A DNA stretch of 64,000 bases. Origin: Thelonectria olida. Lineage: Eukaryota; Ascomycota; Sordariomycetes; Hypocreales; Nectriaceae. Made by a program: the position numbers and the translations under genes. Where the stretch lies: positions 372,001-436,000 of the forward strand of contig JAGPYM010000006.1 of NCBI GenBank assembly GCA_020736575.1, in the 5' to 3' direction. A model generated the notes under the pieces. It saw only the letters and a program-made list of their open reading frames with translations. It was not told the origin of the DNA and did no database searches. Within the stretch, counting starts at the first letter, position 1, and each line of letters begins with the position of its first letter. Below, in pieces: positions 24,624 to 35,361 of the stretch.

Positions 24624-26912
24624 TCACTTGGCCTGGCCCTTGTTCGAATCAGTTTCCTCTTCCTTTCCACCGTGGGATTCATGGCTTGTTTCCTGCACAT
24701 GGGAGTCGAGACGACGACCTGAGTGATCGTGAGACGCATCCCAGGCCTCGAGCTCGGCAACTGGCACCTTGACCAGAGTTTGACTTTGGGCGCCGTCCTC
24801 GAACTCGAGAATCTCTTGACGAAGCCTGTATCCGCGTAGCTTGGGGACGCCAACAGTCCAGAGCCAGTGGTACCCACCACACGCGAGGAGACTAGAGATG
24901 AAGTTAGCGACTGTATACTGTATGGTAATCAAGCTATGTCTATACTCACATTCCCAGGCCAGTAGCGGCATATGTCGCGTACCAGAAGCTGACGTCTCCA
25001 GAGAACGGGCCGCCATCCGGGGGATACCAAGGCATGACCAAAAGGTAGATGTTCTTCAGAATGTTGAAAGCTAGAACCCAGTCCCAGGTTCTGAAGGTTG
25101 GAGGAGGAAGACCCATATGCTTACGACGGCGTCGAATAAGGATGAGACCGAGGGCCATGAGGAAATCGAAGAAGGCAGCAGGGTAGACCTTGAGATCCGT
25201 GACTGTTTCTAGTTAGCGGCGTTCTTTTGGGCGTGGTATGGGGGACTGACTGAAGTTGAAGGCATCGCCAGCGGGAGGAGCGATGATCATAATGGTAGTA
25301 ATCGCCCACTTGAAAACATAGGGTCCTAAAGCGGTTCCGAATGGGCGGGTGGATGCCCAGAACCGAGGGAAGGGAAGAACACCTTGTCTAAACAGCAGGT
25401 TAGTGAGAGATTTTACAGTGGCCTGATAGACTAATAGTAAGGGGACTGGACTAACCTTCCGCATTCTCGGATGACTCGGGAGGTTCCCAGCAGCACTGCA
25501 ATCAAGTTGCCAAGTGCACTCAAGGAAATGAGAAAGTTTAGGCCCCTAGACACCTTGCTGGATCCAAAGACGGCGTTGAAGAAGAGGGCTGCCGTGGTTT
25601 GACTAGCTCCCATAATCTCGACCTTGGGAACTAAGATGGGGTGTTAGCTTCAGCAATTGATTCAGAAGCATGTATGGACATACCGGCGGCATAGTAGGCA
25701 ACGACTGTCAAGATGTAGAGAAAGGTGACAGTGAACAGAGCAATGAGACCATTGAATCGGATCTGCTTGATGGGATTCTGATCATGAATGTTAGTTGAAC
25801 TGTAATGAGCAAGAGTGCGTTGTGGATGTCACCTTGACTTCGTTGACCACGTTAAAGGCATTCTCGTAGCCAGCGTATGAGAAGATGATTTTGTACAGAG
25901 CATTAGTCAGCCCATACGCAGTCGCCTTTCCTTCAAACGAGTTGTGGAAGTTTTGCTTGGGCTTCTCTACTGAGGTGTGGCCTCCAAGAACGGCAAAACC
26001 AGTGAAGATGATGAAAAGTAGAGTAGCGACCTTGACTGCTCCGATTGCGTTGGAGAACCAGTAGGCGTATCTGGTGTGGAGAGCAACCACTGTTGCATAA
26101 TGGTCAGTCCACCTTTACTCGTAGCTGGCAGGGCGAGTAAACGTACGAAGAACAGCAAGAGAGTAGCCAGCAATTGCGACTCCTTTCAACTCCCAATTGG
26201 TCGGATCGTGATGTCCAATGCTGAAGAGATACTGGGCAAACACTGCTGCCAGTTAGAATACTGATCTTGCTCTTGCTCTTGCGTTTTGCTCTTACCAATG
26301 GCATTGCCGCTGCTGAATGAGAGAACAACCGATTGGAAGGCAAAGGCAGTCGGGAACAGCCACTTTGGTTTCGGAAAGGCTTGCTCAAGGTAGACAACCT
26401 CGGATCCTGAGCGGTTGGGAAAGTATGACGCAAACTCGAGATAGACGGAGAATGCTGTGATGGAGGTGACGAAGCCCAGCGCCCAGTAGATCAGACTCAG
26501 TCCAATGCTGCCAGTTCCCTTTAAGATGTTGGATGCTGTCTTGTGTTAAATGAGGGGCTCCTATGTTCGCCAGCAAGTCTACTCACGTGTCGAGAAAATA
26601 CCAGTGCCCTGGGAATGTTAGCCACTGACCATATCAAGTCTCGAGAAAGATTCATACAATCATTTTACTGATGTTCAAGAAAACAATGGTCACAGGGCCG
26701 ACAGTGTAGCCCAGCGGCGATTGGATCTCGACGGGGGCGCCAACCGTGTCCTGGTACGACGTTTCCGAGTCATTGCCGGCTTTTCCAACAACATAGTGCA
26801 CGCTGCCATCGGACAACTCGTCGCCGTTGTCAATGCTCCGTGGTCCTCGTTCCTCGGCCTCGGCATCGTCGCGGCCCTTGCGGTCGCTGAACGGGCGGCG
26901 CCAGAACGACAT
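24624..26912 (-). CDS. High-affinity methionine permease-like amino acid transporter (APC superfamily)
   Basis: Ten minus-strand exons close exactly to 598 residues: 26658..26912, 26587..26608, 26296..26535, 26242..26147, 26089..25833, 25777..25684, 25630..25456, 25387..25251, 25202..24950 and 24891..24624. The hydrophilic N-terminus leads into the first helix motif GTGIFSTP, built across a 22-nt exon. About twelve hydrophobic segments follow, with family features such as FSYAGYENAFNVVNEVKNPIK and the loop RQGVLPFPRFWAS. The C-terminus is hydrophilic and acidic. The pattern matches fungal Mup1-like methionine permeases of the L-type transporter group. Function at the plasma membrane is expected; specificity for methionine is inferred from family resemblance only. 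It is isolated from other genes of sulfur metabolism in this window. Confidence 0.88.
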
Positions 26913-28224
26913 GTTGGCACTGCTCGGTCGAAATGCTGGATGTTGGGGTTAGAGATGGAAGTGAGATGGCCACAAGGGCCATTCGATAAGATATATACAC
27001 TTTGCCTCCTGATATAGGTCGACGGGCATTCCGTAAAAGATATGGCCACACGGACCGCTTCATCGCCTGGACTGATGACGAGACAAACCGAGAGAATTGC
27101 ACATCCAAGACCCTGAACAGAATTTCCATTGGAACTCTGCTTCCAAGCCTGCACTGCTACACGAATGGGGCCACGGTTGGTTCATGGTAAGGCCATCAAC
27201 GTCCAACAAGCCCGAGCGGGATACGACACGAGGTGGGATATACAAGGTGAAGGCGACCAACACGGCGCAGGACAAATGTCTCGATCCAAGGCACGGATAA
27301 CGCAATCGATCAAGAACCATAGCAGCTTCCTGTTCGGTACTTGGTGGCCAGGGTCGCCAGCAATAGGTGACGTTTCAACACGATAAAGCCTCGCGCATCA
27401 TCTTTTAAGCTTGCTGCTAGGGATAGACGGGTGGGGAGAAGGGGATTCCATTATCATATATCTTACCTTCTGCAAGTGTTTCTAAGCTCGAGTCTAGTCT
27501 TGCCCCGGCTCGAGAATCCACGTCTCCGAGGGGAGTGGGAGCCATTCAGAAGAAGACATGGGGAAGATACGGAGCAAAACTCCCAGGGGGATTCATGTCG
27601 TCATATTGCTAAAGGTGATGTGATGGGGATCTGCCGACCGGGGAAGCCGGCCGGGGGCGAAGCGGGGCCGCGGACCGATGCGCAACATGCCCCGAGCCGA
27701 ATCGGGGAGCCAATTACCGTCGGCATTATTACTGTCTGTCTAGGCTCTGAGCTAGTTGTGAAAGAAACGTAACAGCTCGGTTGGCGGTAAGGGAAGACGT
27801 GGGAGGTTGATACGTAAGCCATTCGGTGTAAGACATGAACTATCTCGGTATGCACAAGGGTGTTATAAGTACTAATCAAAAGTAATGTTAGCAAATATCC
27901 ACAACTGAATTCTATCTATGTCCCGAAGTAAGCATATTTCACCGCCATAATAAGCCTGAAGATGCCTCGTGTATGCCCCAGAGTACCTACCTTCATTAGG
28001 TCTCACTCACCCAGGCTCCAGCTTACCGCCTGTAGTCACCTCTGCTCAACATAGACCTCAAAATAACAAACCCTGACTTATTTAAAATCGCATGCTCCTT
28101 GTAGAGTCTAGAAAGTCTGTCCAATAACCTGTTCTCCTTCGAATGCAAACAAAGACCAAAATCATCCAAGCCTTGACCCAAATACGTATCATCAACTCTC
28201 TACCGTCCCAACTCCGCGATCCAA
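26913..28224. other. Intergenic region, permease upstream region
   Basis: About 1.3 kb without a supported gene; it contains the permease promoter. A GC-rich patch at 27630-27720 includes a perfect 6-bp stem (CCCCGA and TCGGGG, 27690-27707) next to a CCAAT box at 27710-27714. Its role is unknown. Confidence 0.5.
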
Positions 28225-29407
28225 CTACCAATCAGAAACGTGAACGTAGCGTCTCCAGATCGAAATCTGCAGCTTCCAAGCAACTTCCGACATCTTGTCC
28301 ACCTGGCCATTTACATCCCCAGCGGATGCGATGGCCCGTCGAAATTCGTCCTTGAACTCTTCCACTAGATCACGTGGAGGATCGTTGTTGAGAAACCGCT
28401 CGTAGTCCTGCGAGATGGCTCGGCTGCGTGAGGCTTCACTTGCTCCAGATGCGTCATCCGACGCGTCGTCGTCTAGATAATCTACTCCCATGTCAGTCAG
28501 AGCCCTCTATTTGATGGCATTTACGAGTCACTTGGCCATTGTCCAAGAGAGCAACTTACAGGGAGACGGGATGTCGGCTCCGGTGAGCCCTGGGAAGAGG
28601 ATGCAGTAAATACCACTCCACTTGTCTTCGTCCGAGTCGTCTCTCATCCTTGCGCGCAACATCGACCGCTGTGTTGCAGTCATAATTCCGGCCATAGTCG
28701 TCTCAGTGTTGAGTTGGCAGCCGTTTGGGGATCGCCGATGCTCTAAAAGGGCAGAAGCGGTCTTGTAGGACTCCAAGCAACGGTCGCAGAGATGTCGGGA
28801 GGGAGAGTGCTTGCGATACAAGTGTTCCCTGGTCGAAGGTTAGTATTCATTCTGAACCAAACAATGTATCCAAGAAGCCTCCTTACTTTAATCTGTGGAT
28901 TGTCGGGAATCCTGGCCCAACACAGGTTCTCCAAGTCCTGAACTTCCGTGGATCGTGTTTAAAATAGGGACATGCAAATCTCCTTTCACATTCTTTCGGC
29001 ATGGCTTTTGCCATCTCAGTTGAGAGACTGCAATCCGAAACAGCGTTATGTTCTTGGGAGTCTTCGATGATACCATTCAAAACCCTAACGCCGTTAGTTA
29101 ACTGCCTCAGAACGGACCTGGGAGAGATTGATACAGACCCAGTTGACAAGGCGACTTGGCCGTTGTTTGGGTTTCCTTCCTCGCCCATCTTGGGGTGGAC
29201 ACCGAGTTGGGTGTCGAAATTGAAATCGAAAGGCTGCCTCAAAACCTAGATTAGTATCAAAAATATCAACAGGCAAATCCTCCCGTCGCCTTCATCCTTC
29301 TTTCCCTACGCCACCCGTTCTGCAAATGGTTGAAGAAGTTGGGCGTTATCGTTTCTGACGATAATGCCAACATCTACGTCGCTCTGCTTGTGTTGAGATC
29401 CGGCCAT
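28225..29407 (-). CDS. Zinc-finger protein of the fungal FACPYFKHDP family
   Basis: Four minus-strand exons (29315..29407, 28887..29233, 28560..28828, 28225..28481) close to 321 residues. The core carries RRFACPYFKHDP (about 116-126), WRTCVGPGF, IHRLKEHLYRKH, then LCDRCLESYKTASALLEH and NGC. This is the Cys/His arrangement of a large fungal family of C2H2-like zinc-finger proteins often annotated only by that finger. The C-terminus is acidic then helical. Introns two and three have clear donors, branch sites and acceptors. Intron one uses a weak GTGGCG donor, and its acceptor could also be 12 nt earlier, adding four residues. The start is the ATG at 29407 (MAGSQHKQ). The family's biochemical role is unknown to me; nucleic acid or protein binding is likely. 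Confidence 0.75.
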
Positions 29408-31407
29408 CCCAACTCAGGCTCAAGAACTACAATGTTGAATAGTTAAGGAATGAGTACTCCATGAATGTGTGTTGTGTCTTCTTGTCTTTGTCCGAGTTCT
29501 GTTTCGTTCCTTCACGAAAACTCGTTAGCCTTCCATTCCTTCAAGTAAACCTCTTTATGAAATGGATTATACCGTATGAGCTAAAGCGACGCATGTTAAG
29601 AGTAGAATTGGCTTTGCTTGACTATTAAAATAGCGTGGTTGGGTTATTGGGAAGCATAGGCCAGGGACTCATATAGATTTGATCGAGTGAGTGTCCAGAA
29701 TTGAGTGTCTTCTCCACTATCCTGGCACTGAATCGTGGCTGAGGAGGTGGTCACACAGCACTACACTCGCGTACGAAGTGCCATTAGTTGGTCATATCTC
29801 ACCGTGTCGATTTTGAGATTTGGAACAGGGTGATATCTTCGTGAAATTTGGGGACCTTATGCAATACCGCCCTGACAAAGACGCGGCTTGCCGTAAAGAC
29901 TCAATGTTGCGTTCGTAGTTCATATCCTCGGTTGAAGGCTAGTGATACTGAAGCCTTACACCAAGAGGGTTTAAATTTCTCGATGGGTCTAGAGCCGAAT
30001 ATCTGTCAGTAAATGACTCTAAGTGGCTTTCGTGGGAAGTGAAGTTACAAAATCTCATAGTCAGGCAGTAGATGATTGAGAGAAATGCCATATGAACAAT
30101 AGCTCAGATGGGCAAGAATCATCTTGTGGCTGTTTCCCGGATGTGCGAGTTTATGCAAACGTCACAACGGTTTTTGTAGATAAGGGAAGCCAAAAAGATG
30201 ATATCGACAGTAGGAAGAGGCGGAGCAGGGCGTTGCTCGAAGCCGAGAAAGCAGTCGATGCAGAGGAAGCGCTCATGCTACCTCGATTTTCTGGATAGGA
30301 GGGGCAAGACGTGATTTGTGTCTGCCATATCACTGTTGGAACACAATACATCTCAGTAAGGTCCTAGGAAACATTCTTTTTTGGATTCAACACTCACTCT
30401 GTGCGCCAGTTGCCAGAACGTGTCTGACTCAACCATTGCCACGGAGCGTCTCAACGATAGATGAGATTCCGGTGCACTCACAGGAACGAAGCTGAGTTCC
30501 TCGAAGGAGAAGTTTGGCTCAGGAGCCATGCTGTAGCCCCGAAGAAAAAATTCCCGCTCAATCGATTCTCCTTCCATTGTCGCGAGCGGTGGTGGGCCTG
30601 TGGCTAGGACCCTCGATGGCAAAAGGCCCTTGGCGCAAGGACACCGCCAGTAAAATCAAGAATACTTCACGGGCAAGGTAGTCGTAGATTGGTGGATATG
30701 GCTTCTCCTTCTTTTTTTTTTTGTCTTTTTTGTCTTTTTCTTTTTTTTTTTTTTTTTTTTTTTCCCCAATCACGGTCCCTGATAAGCTAGACCCCGTATG
30801 GCGTGCTCTTCCTGGTGAGTTATCTCTACCCGGAGCGAAAGCCTGGTACACGGTGCCCTTGGCGCTCTAAGATGTGAATACGGAGGTGAGGTGAATAGAA
30901 TCTGTCGATTGACTTTTCAGCCAAGCAAGTTCTTAGGGTTGTGCCTGTAAGAGAGAAGATTGAACTTGAAACGGAGGAAAACGAGCTGGCATTTTATTAT
31001 TGTGCAATGTGCAAGTAAGGCAGACATGTAGTGCACAAGTGCATAACGCGCAAATGCATAACGCGCAAATGCGCGTAAATGGGAGCTCTCAACTACTATT
31101 ACATAAGACCACACTTCCGAATGAGGGAATCGCCGAACCCGGTGGTTTGGATGGAGGCTTGAAAAGCTCGTACTCTATACAGGGAGCGCTTTGTATGCGA
31201 ATCCAGAGAGAGTTACATTCAACTTGAATAGCAGCTACTTCAGCGACCACGGATAAGTGAATATAATATATATGTACATGGCCTATATGTAAACCAACCT
31301 ACAATCCCTTCAGGCCTTCCTCAGTCTTATACAGCAAGCACTAAACAACTTCCATCATCCCGCTCTACATGCAGGTAGAGCCATAGCAATATCTCAACTC
31401 TATTGCC
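29408..31407. other. Long region without a supported gene
   Basis: About 2 kb between the zinc-finger gene and the GH12 gene. Short minus-strand frames at 30151-30622 can be joined only across an implausible 34-nt intron, so I make no gene call. A T-rich microsatellite-like tract lies at 30705-30763. Another open frame across it is an artefact of that tract. The sequence looks like promoter and filler. Confidence 0.5.
30705..30763. repeat. Poly-T rich tract
   Basis: A nearly uninterrupted T tract broken by TTTGTC units, ending in a run of more than 20 T. On the minus strand it reads as poly-lysine, which explains a spurious open frame there. Confidence 0.9.
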
Positions 31408-32663
31408 TTAAGCGTGGCACTTTCTGCGAGTGCTCGTAGTGCTGGCTGGGCTGGCTGGGGTTTCCGCAGCAGCGGAGCTTACCACGGGCGCTTCCGTCAC
31501 TGCGGTTTCCGAGTTTCCGGCGGGAACGGAGGCGACTGAAGTGGCTTGGTACACTGACGTCTCGGCGGGCTTGACGCTGGCCGATGTGACTGAAGTTGCG
31601 AAAGTGACCAAGGTCGACGTGGGCGCTACGGCGGCCGAGGTGGCTGAGGTTGCCACGACTGCTGAGCTTGCGGCGACTGACGAGGCAGCTGAGCTCGACG
31701 AACCAGAGCTTGAACCAGAGGTGCTACGTGGTAAAAGGTCAGTTTTTAGGTCCCCAAGTGCAAGATTGACTTGCAAAGCTCTTCATGCAGGATATGAAAG
31801 TATCCGGCTGAACTTACTCAAAGGACATGCTGTAGGCGGAGGTCTTGAAGACGGCAGAAGTACCTAAAGAGGAATTAGTACGATACACATCAATTTGAAG
31901 AAACGTAGAGGGAACCTACCTGTGAAAGGCTCAGTTCCAGCTTGGAGACTGGTTGCGTACAAGCTGCTGCTAACGCCCTGGTTCTCAGTGAGATATGTAA
32001 GGAACTCCATCATATCTCCGTCAAAGTCCGTAATGGTCTTAGACGCAACGAACGAAAAGACGGTTGTGTCGCCGTTGGTACCGGAGTAGAGGCTCCATTC
32101 ATAACCAGCAATGGTAGCAGTAGCAACAGCAGAGCCGGTGCTGGAGATGGGACCAGCGCCGTTATAGGCTGCGAGCCAGACCATAATCTCATAGGTGTTG
32201 TCAGCGCTGGCAGACGGGGCGAGCCAGAGGTCATAGGCCACATCGGCTACGATGTCGGAACCAGTGTAACTTGTATGGGTTAGCATTCGAGCAACACAAC
32301 CAAATATGGAAAAGCAACGTACGTCCAGGTCCACTTGGACGGGATGGAGCTAATCGCGGAGAGTTGGGTGTCGACATCAAGAGCGACATTGGAATACGAC
32401 TTGACACTGCTGGAGCCTCCAGCCCAAGTCCAAGAAGTAGACCAAACAACGGAACCATCAGTGACAGAGTCCAGGGTGGTGCACTGAGAACCAGAAGTGG
32501 CCTGGGCAGCGCCCCAGTTGTTGTGATAGACGGTGTAGCCGCCGGTTTCGACAGAGCCCCAGGTATCGCACCAGGTAGTGGCAGCACGCTTTTCGAGGAC
32601 GCGAGTGGGAGAAGCAGCTGCGAGAGTGGCGAGCGTCGCCGAAACGAGAGATGTGACCTTCAT
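31408..32663 (-). CDS. Secreted glycoside hydrolase family 12 glucanase with Ser/Thr-rich tail
   Basis: Four minus-strand exons (32323..32663, 31920..32269, 31818..31863, 31408..31723) close to 350 residues. A signal peptide (MKVTSLVSATLATLAAA) precedes the GH12 jelly-roll domain. Family landmarks are WCDTWGS near the start, WSTSWTWAGG, and YEIMVWLAAYNGAGPI with the predicted nucleophile Glu141. The acid/base Glu227 lies in QAGTEPFTG; the spacing of 86 fits GH12 enzymes. The enzyme would cleave beta-1,4-glucan or xyloglucan outside the cell. After residue 246 comes about 100 residues of Ser/Thr/Ala/Val, ending in TRRKCHA. Such a stretch usually links to a carbohydrate-binding module, but none follows. 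The tail may be O-glycosylated or wall-associated. Confidence 0.92.
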
Positions 32664-33421
32664 GGTGGATGGGCAGAGAGCTTTCTTAACGAGTGAAATC
32701 GGTAATGAGTGACGGTGAAGAAACAAGAAGAAACTCGACCAGCGAGACGATTATAGTATGAACAACAGAAAGCTGAAGATGACCGAGGAGAAAGACTTGA
32801 AGGAAAGATTTGAGATCTGACCCAGGAATCTGCATTCTAATGTATACGTGCAGTCGTCCCAGCAGTCCTTGACCCCCTGGCGAGGATCACGTTGATGGAT
32901 GCAGGGGTCTCCCCTCGAAGCCTCCGCGACCCTTGCACCTACAAGCATCTGGAGCCTCGTCGACCTCGATTTGGCACTCATCCCAGGCCGTCATCCGCTC
33001 ACTATTGCGTGGAACCTGCCGATGCCCAAACTTTCCACCAATTGACCGCGGTGCCCCCTGACTCCCAAACAAGAGCCTCCCCCAATGCAATATCGGTTCG
33101 CTACATGTTTCTGGGGAATTGCGCCACGCTGCTTAGATGGGTTGGTGGTGGTTTTTATTCCCGATGCCGAGATTTATTACACCCATGATACTCCCCTACA
33201 TCGTACTACTTATCATCCGTCCGCCCTGATAATCGGTATCGGGCCCAGACTGAGAGAGTTCGTCGAATGGGTTTCTCATCATCACGGGGCTCCAACTCGA
33301 AGCGAGCTTCGCCTAGATGCTAATTATGGGAGTCAAAACGGTGTACTTGGAAGGCCTTGATTTATTCAACTACAAAACCAACACTCCAGGTACGTTATCC
33401 TCGTCGGAGATCTCTCGCTTC
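32664..33421. other. Intergenic region, GH12 promoter
   Basis: Upstream of the GH12 gene and downstream of the next minus-strand gene. A weak TATAAT lies on the minus strand about 87 bp before the GH12 ATG. No gene is supported. Confidence 0.55.
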
Positions 33422-34270
33422 CTAATGGCAGAACCTTGATATGGGGCCAGCCGTGTTCGTCGTCACACATCCCCAAGTATTCCCGTTTCCATCTTGAATA
33501 ACTCCCGCTCCTACGCGCTGCGGGCAGATCTTCTTATGACTGCCTAAGAAATCGTTCACCGTGGTTGCAAATCGGTTCAATGTTCCGCTCGTTGCGAGGC
33601 ACCACATCTCTTCGTCGTGTGGAAGCGGCCGAAGAGAGGGATATTGGGCCGCATCCAGCCCAGTGAGCTCACGGGACGTCGTTGCATTCCTGTGGCACAT
33701 ATGGATATGCACTTGCTCTTGCTTTCGAACCCTGACCGAGTTTAGAGCGAGAGCTTGATGATCTGGAAGCCAGCGGGTATGGGCAAAGTACCAGCCCTCA
33801 TCGCGCTTCCTGTGTGACATTTCCAGTATTCCAGGGATGAGCTCAGTTGTGGTGATTAGAGGCTCGACTGTCGGACCTCCGATAAGATGGACCCAGACTG
33901 GCTGAGCGCCTTTCTTGATGGTGCTGCTTGGGACGCAAGGGGTCGTGCCCTTGAGGCAATCGCACAGAGTATGGAACCAAAGGCCACAGCCCTCACAATC
34001 TTCTTCGCTTTGGTGACAGCCTTGGCCGCAACTCAGCGTGTTTTTGGTCGACGTCAAGACGGGGTTGCAGACATCGCATTGACCGCCAAGGCAGCCAGTT
34101 GGTTTGTCCTTGCAAATGCACTTTTCCACATCCATGGCGGTAATGTTTGCAGTTGTGCAGTACGGAATGGCGTGGCCGAGTCTAACGGGATGGTGCACCG
34201 GTTCCGAGGCTTTTATGGCTGTGCTGGCTGAGAAGAGAGACAAGGCCGTCAAGAGAGTCTTTAGATGCAT
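33422..34270 (-). CDS. Secreted Cys-rich protein with CDP-diacylglycerol pyrophosphatase-like domain
   Basis: One intronless frame gives 282 residues from the ATG at 34270; codons further upstream are open but lack a signal peptide. Residues 1-22 form a signal peptide. Residues 38-112 contain 13 cysteines, including CICKDK and CGQGC, a compact disulfide-rich module. The C-terminal half carries LALNS at 174-178, then VHIHMC with H188, H190 and C192. This matches the HIT-like HxHxxC-type signature of bacterial CDP-diacylglycerol pyrophosphatase (Cdh). Such enzymes hydrolyse nucleotide diphosphate bonds. Secretion plus a Cys-rich module suggests an extracellular nucleotide or phospholipid hydrolase; the substrate is unknown. 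The assignment rests on this local motif and overall order, so it is tentative. Confidence 0.7.
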   Translation of the reverse strand: MHLKTLLTALSLFSASTAIKASEPVHHPVRLGHAIPYCTTANITAMDVEKCICKDKPTGCLGGQCDVCNPVLTSTKNTLSCGQGCHQSEEDCEGCGLWFHTLCDCLKGTTPCVPSSTIKKGAQPVWVHLIGGPTVEPLITTTELIPGILEMSHRKRDEGWYFAHTRWLPDHQALALNSVRVRKQEQVHIHMCHRNATTSRELTGLDAAQYPSLRPLPHDEEMWCLATSGTLNRFATTVNDFLGSHKKICPQRVGAGVIQDGNGNTWGCVTTNTAGPISRFCH

Positions 34271-34940
34271 GATTTCGATAGCGGAGGAGGAGGAGTTTAC
34301 TATATGTTGCAAAATTCGGGGTTCCTTTGCACAATCATGAGTGAGGAGCAAGTGAGAAGACGAGCAGTTCAATTCAATAGAAGAATTGCTGTCAAGTTAT
34401 ACCACTATCAATCCTATCTGGAGACAACAGGGCGTCGCCTGAAGGCTAGTTTACCATAAGCACTGGCTGAAGAGGCGCAAAACTTACCATTATCAGTATT
34501 GCGGTGGAAAGTTACGACGGTGGCGTAGCCACCAGCCAAATTGATAGTTATGAAACGTTCCATCGGCTTGTTCTCCGTCATGGATGGCATATATAGGGCC
34601 AGCACGGCAAATCAGGTCTTAGGCAGAGTTGAAGCAGGTCGGGGATCCAGTGAATCCTGGTACTATGGACATCATTCGACGACTCGTGAGTACTATGCTG
34701 AGTCTGAACAAAGACGGGAGGAGGGAATGCTGTGCTGGGGTTTCTGAGTCGAGCTGCCTTGTACATATTAAAGTCAAGTTGCTCTTGAAGTCCAATAAAC
34801 ATGGCGATGACTGAGATTGAAAATCATCCAAGGTCAGGTAGCTTGAAGGCTCTCATCATCAGCACCTTGGCACAGCAATAAAGGTCATTGATCGGCCATG
34901 ACTTTAACCCTTTATGGCGCGTTGTGCCGCCGCGGCGTCA

Positions 34941-34950
34941 TTGACGTCAA
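34941..34950. promoter_or_regulatory. CRE-type palindrome TTGACGTCAA
   Basis: A perfect 10-bp palindrome containing TGACGTCA, the consensus full site for ATF/CREB-type bZIP factors. It is about 415 bp upstream of the beta-lactamase-like gene. The cluster encodes its own bZIP protein at 47.7-48.8 kb, which makes this a candidate target; binding is inferred. Confidence 0.45.
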
Positions 34951-35252
34951 CGAGCGTTGCCAAGCAAACAAGGTTAAACATTTGCTGATCCTTTGGAATA
35001 CGCACACTCACTCACACTCAACTATGAATAAGCATGTTGGCAGGGCGCGGCGTCGGACCATGCAGATCAGGTCTGCCCCGGATCATCATGGCAGTGCCCG
35101 CCACACGTTCCGCAGTCCAGCGGTGCAATACACCGTAAACGGTTAATAGATTGGCATCGTGGCTCGCGTCAGATTTCGTATATGCCGAATGAATCTATGT
35201 CATAGCCTTGTTCAACTGCATGAATACATTCGTTCTCAAGACCAATATCGCA

Positions 35253-35259
35253 TATATAA
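35253..35259 (+). promoter_or_regulatory. TATA box of the beta-lactamase-like gene
   Basis: TATATAA lies about 105 bp before the start codon, a normal distance for an inducible fungal promoter. Confidence 0.5.
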
Positions 35260-35361
35260 GAACACAATCTTGGTCTCAACTCAAGATGATTCAAACCAGA
35301 CAACGAATACTGCAATCTTCCAACACAAGATTACAAATCATTCTCAATACAATCAGTTCAA

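Larger units (their letters stand above)
34271..35361. other. Intergenic region at the cluster border
   Basis: About 1.1 kb between the Cys-rich secreted protein (minus) and the beta-lactamase-like gene (plus), so it serves as a divergent promoter. It contains a CRE-type palindrome and a TATA box listed separately. Short frames here have no recognisable features. Confidence 0.6.

Noticed and set aside
27690..27707. 6-bp stem-loop CCCCGA/TCGGGG
   Set aside because: It is too short to call a terminator or structured RNA in a eukaryotic intergenic region; noted only as part of the permease upstream region.
30151..30577. Two minus-strand frames joinable across GTGAGT...CCTAG to 130 residues
   Set aside because: The intron would be only 34 nt, below the normal minimum, and the product has no recognisable family.
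30558..30851. Lysine-rich minus-strand open frame
   Set aside because: The Lys run is the reverse reading of a poly-T tract, and no start or splice context supports a gene.
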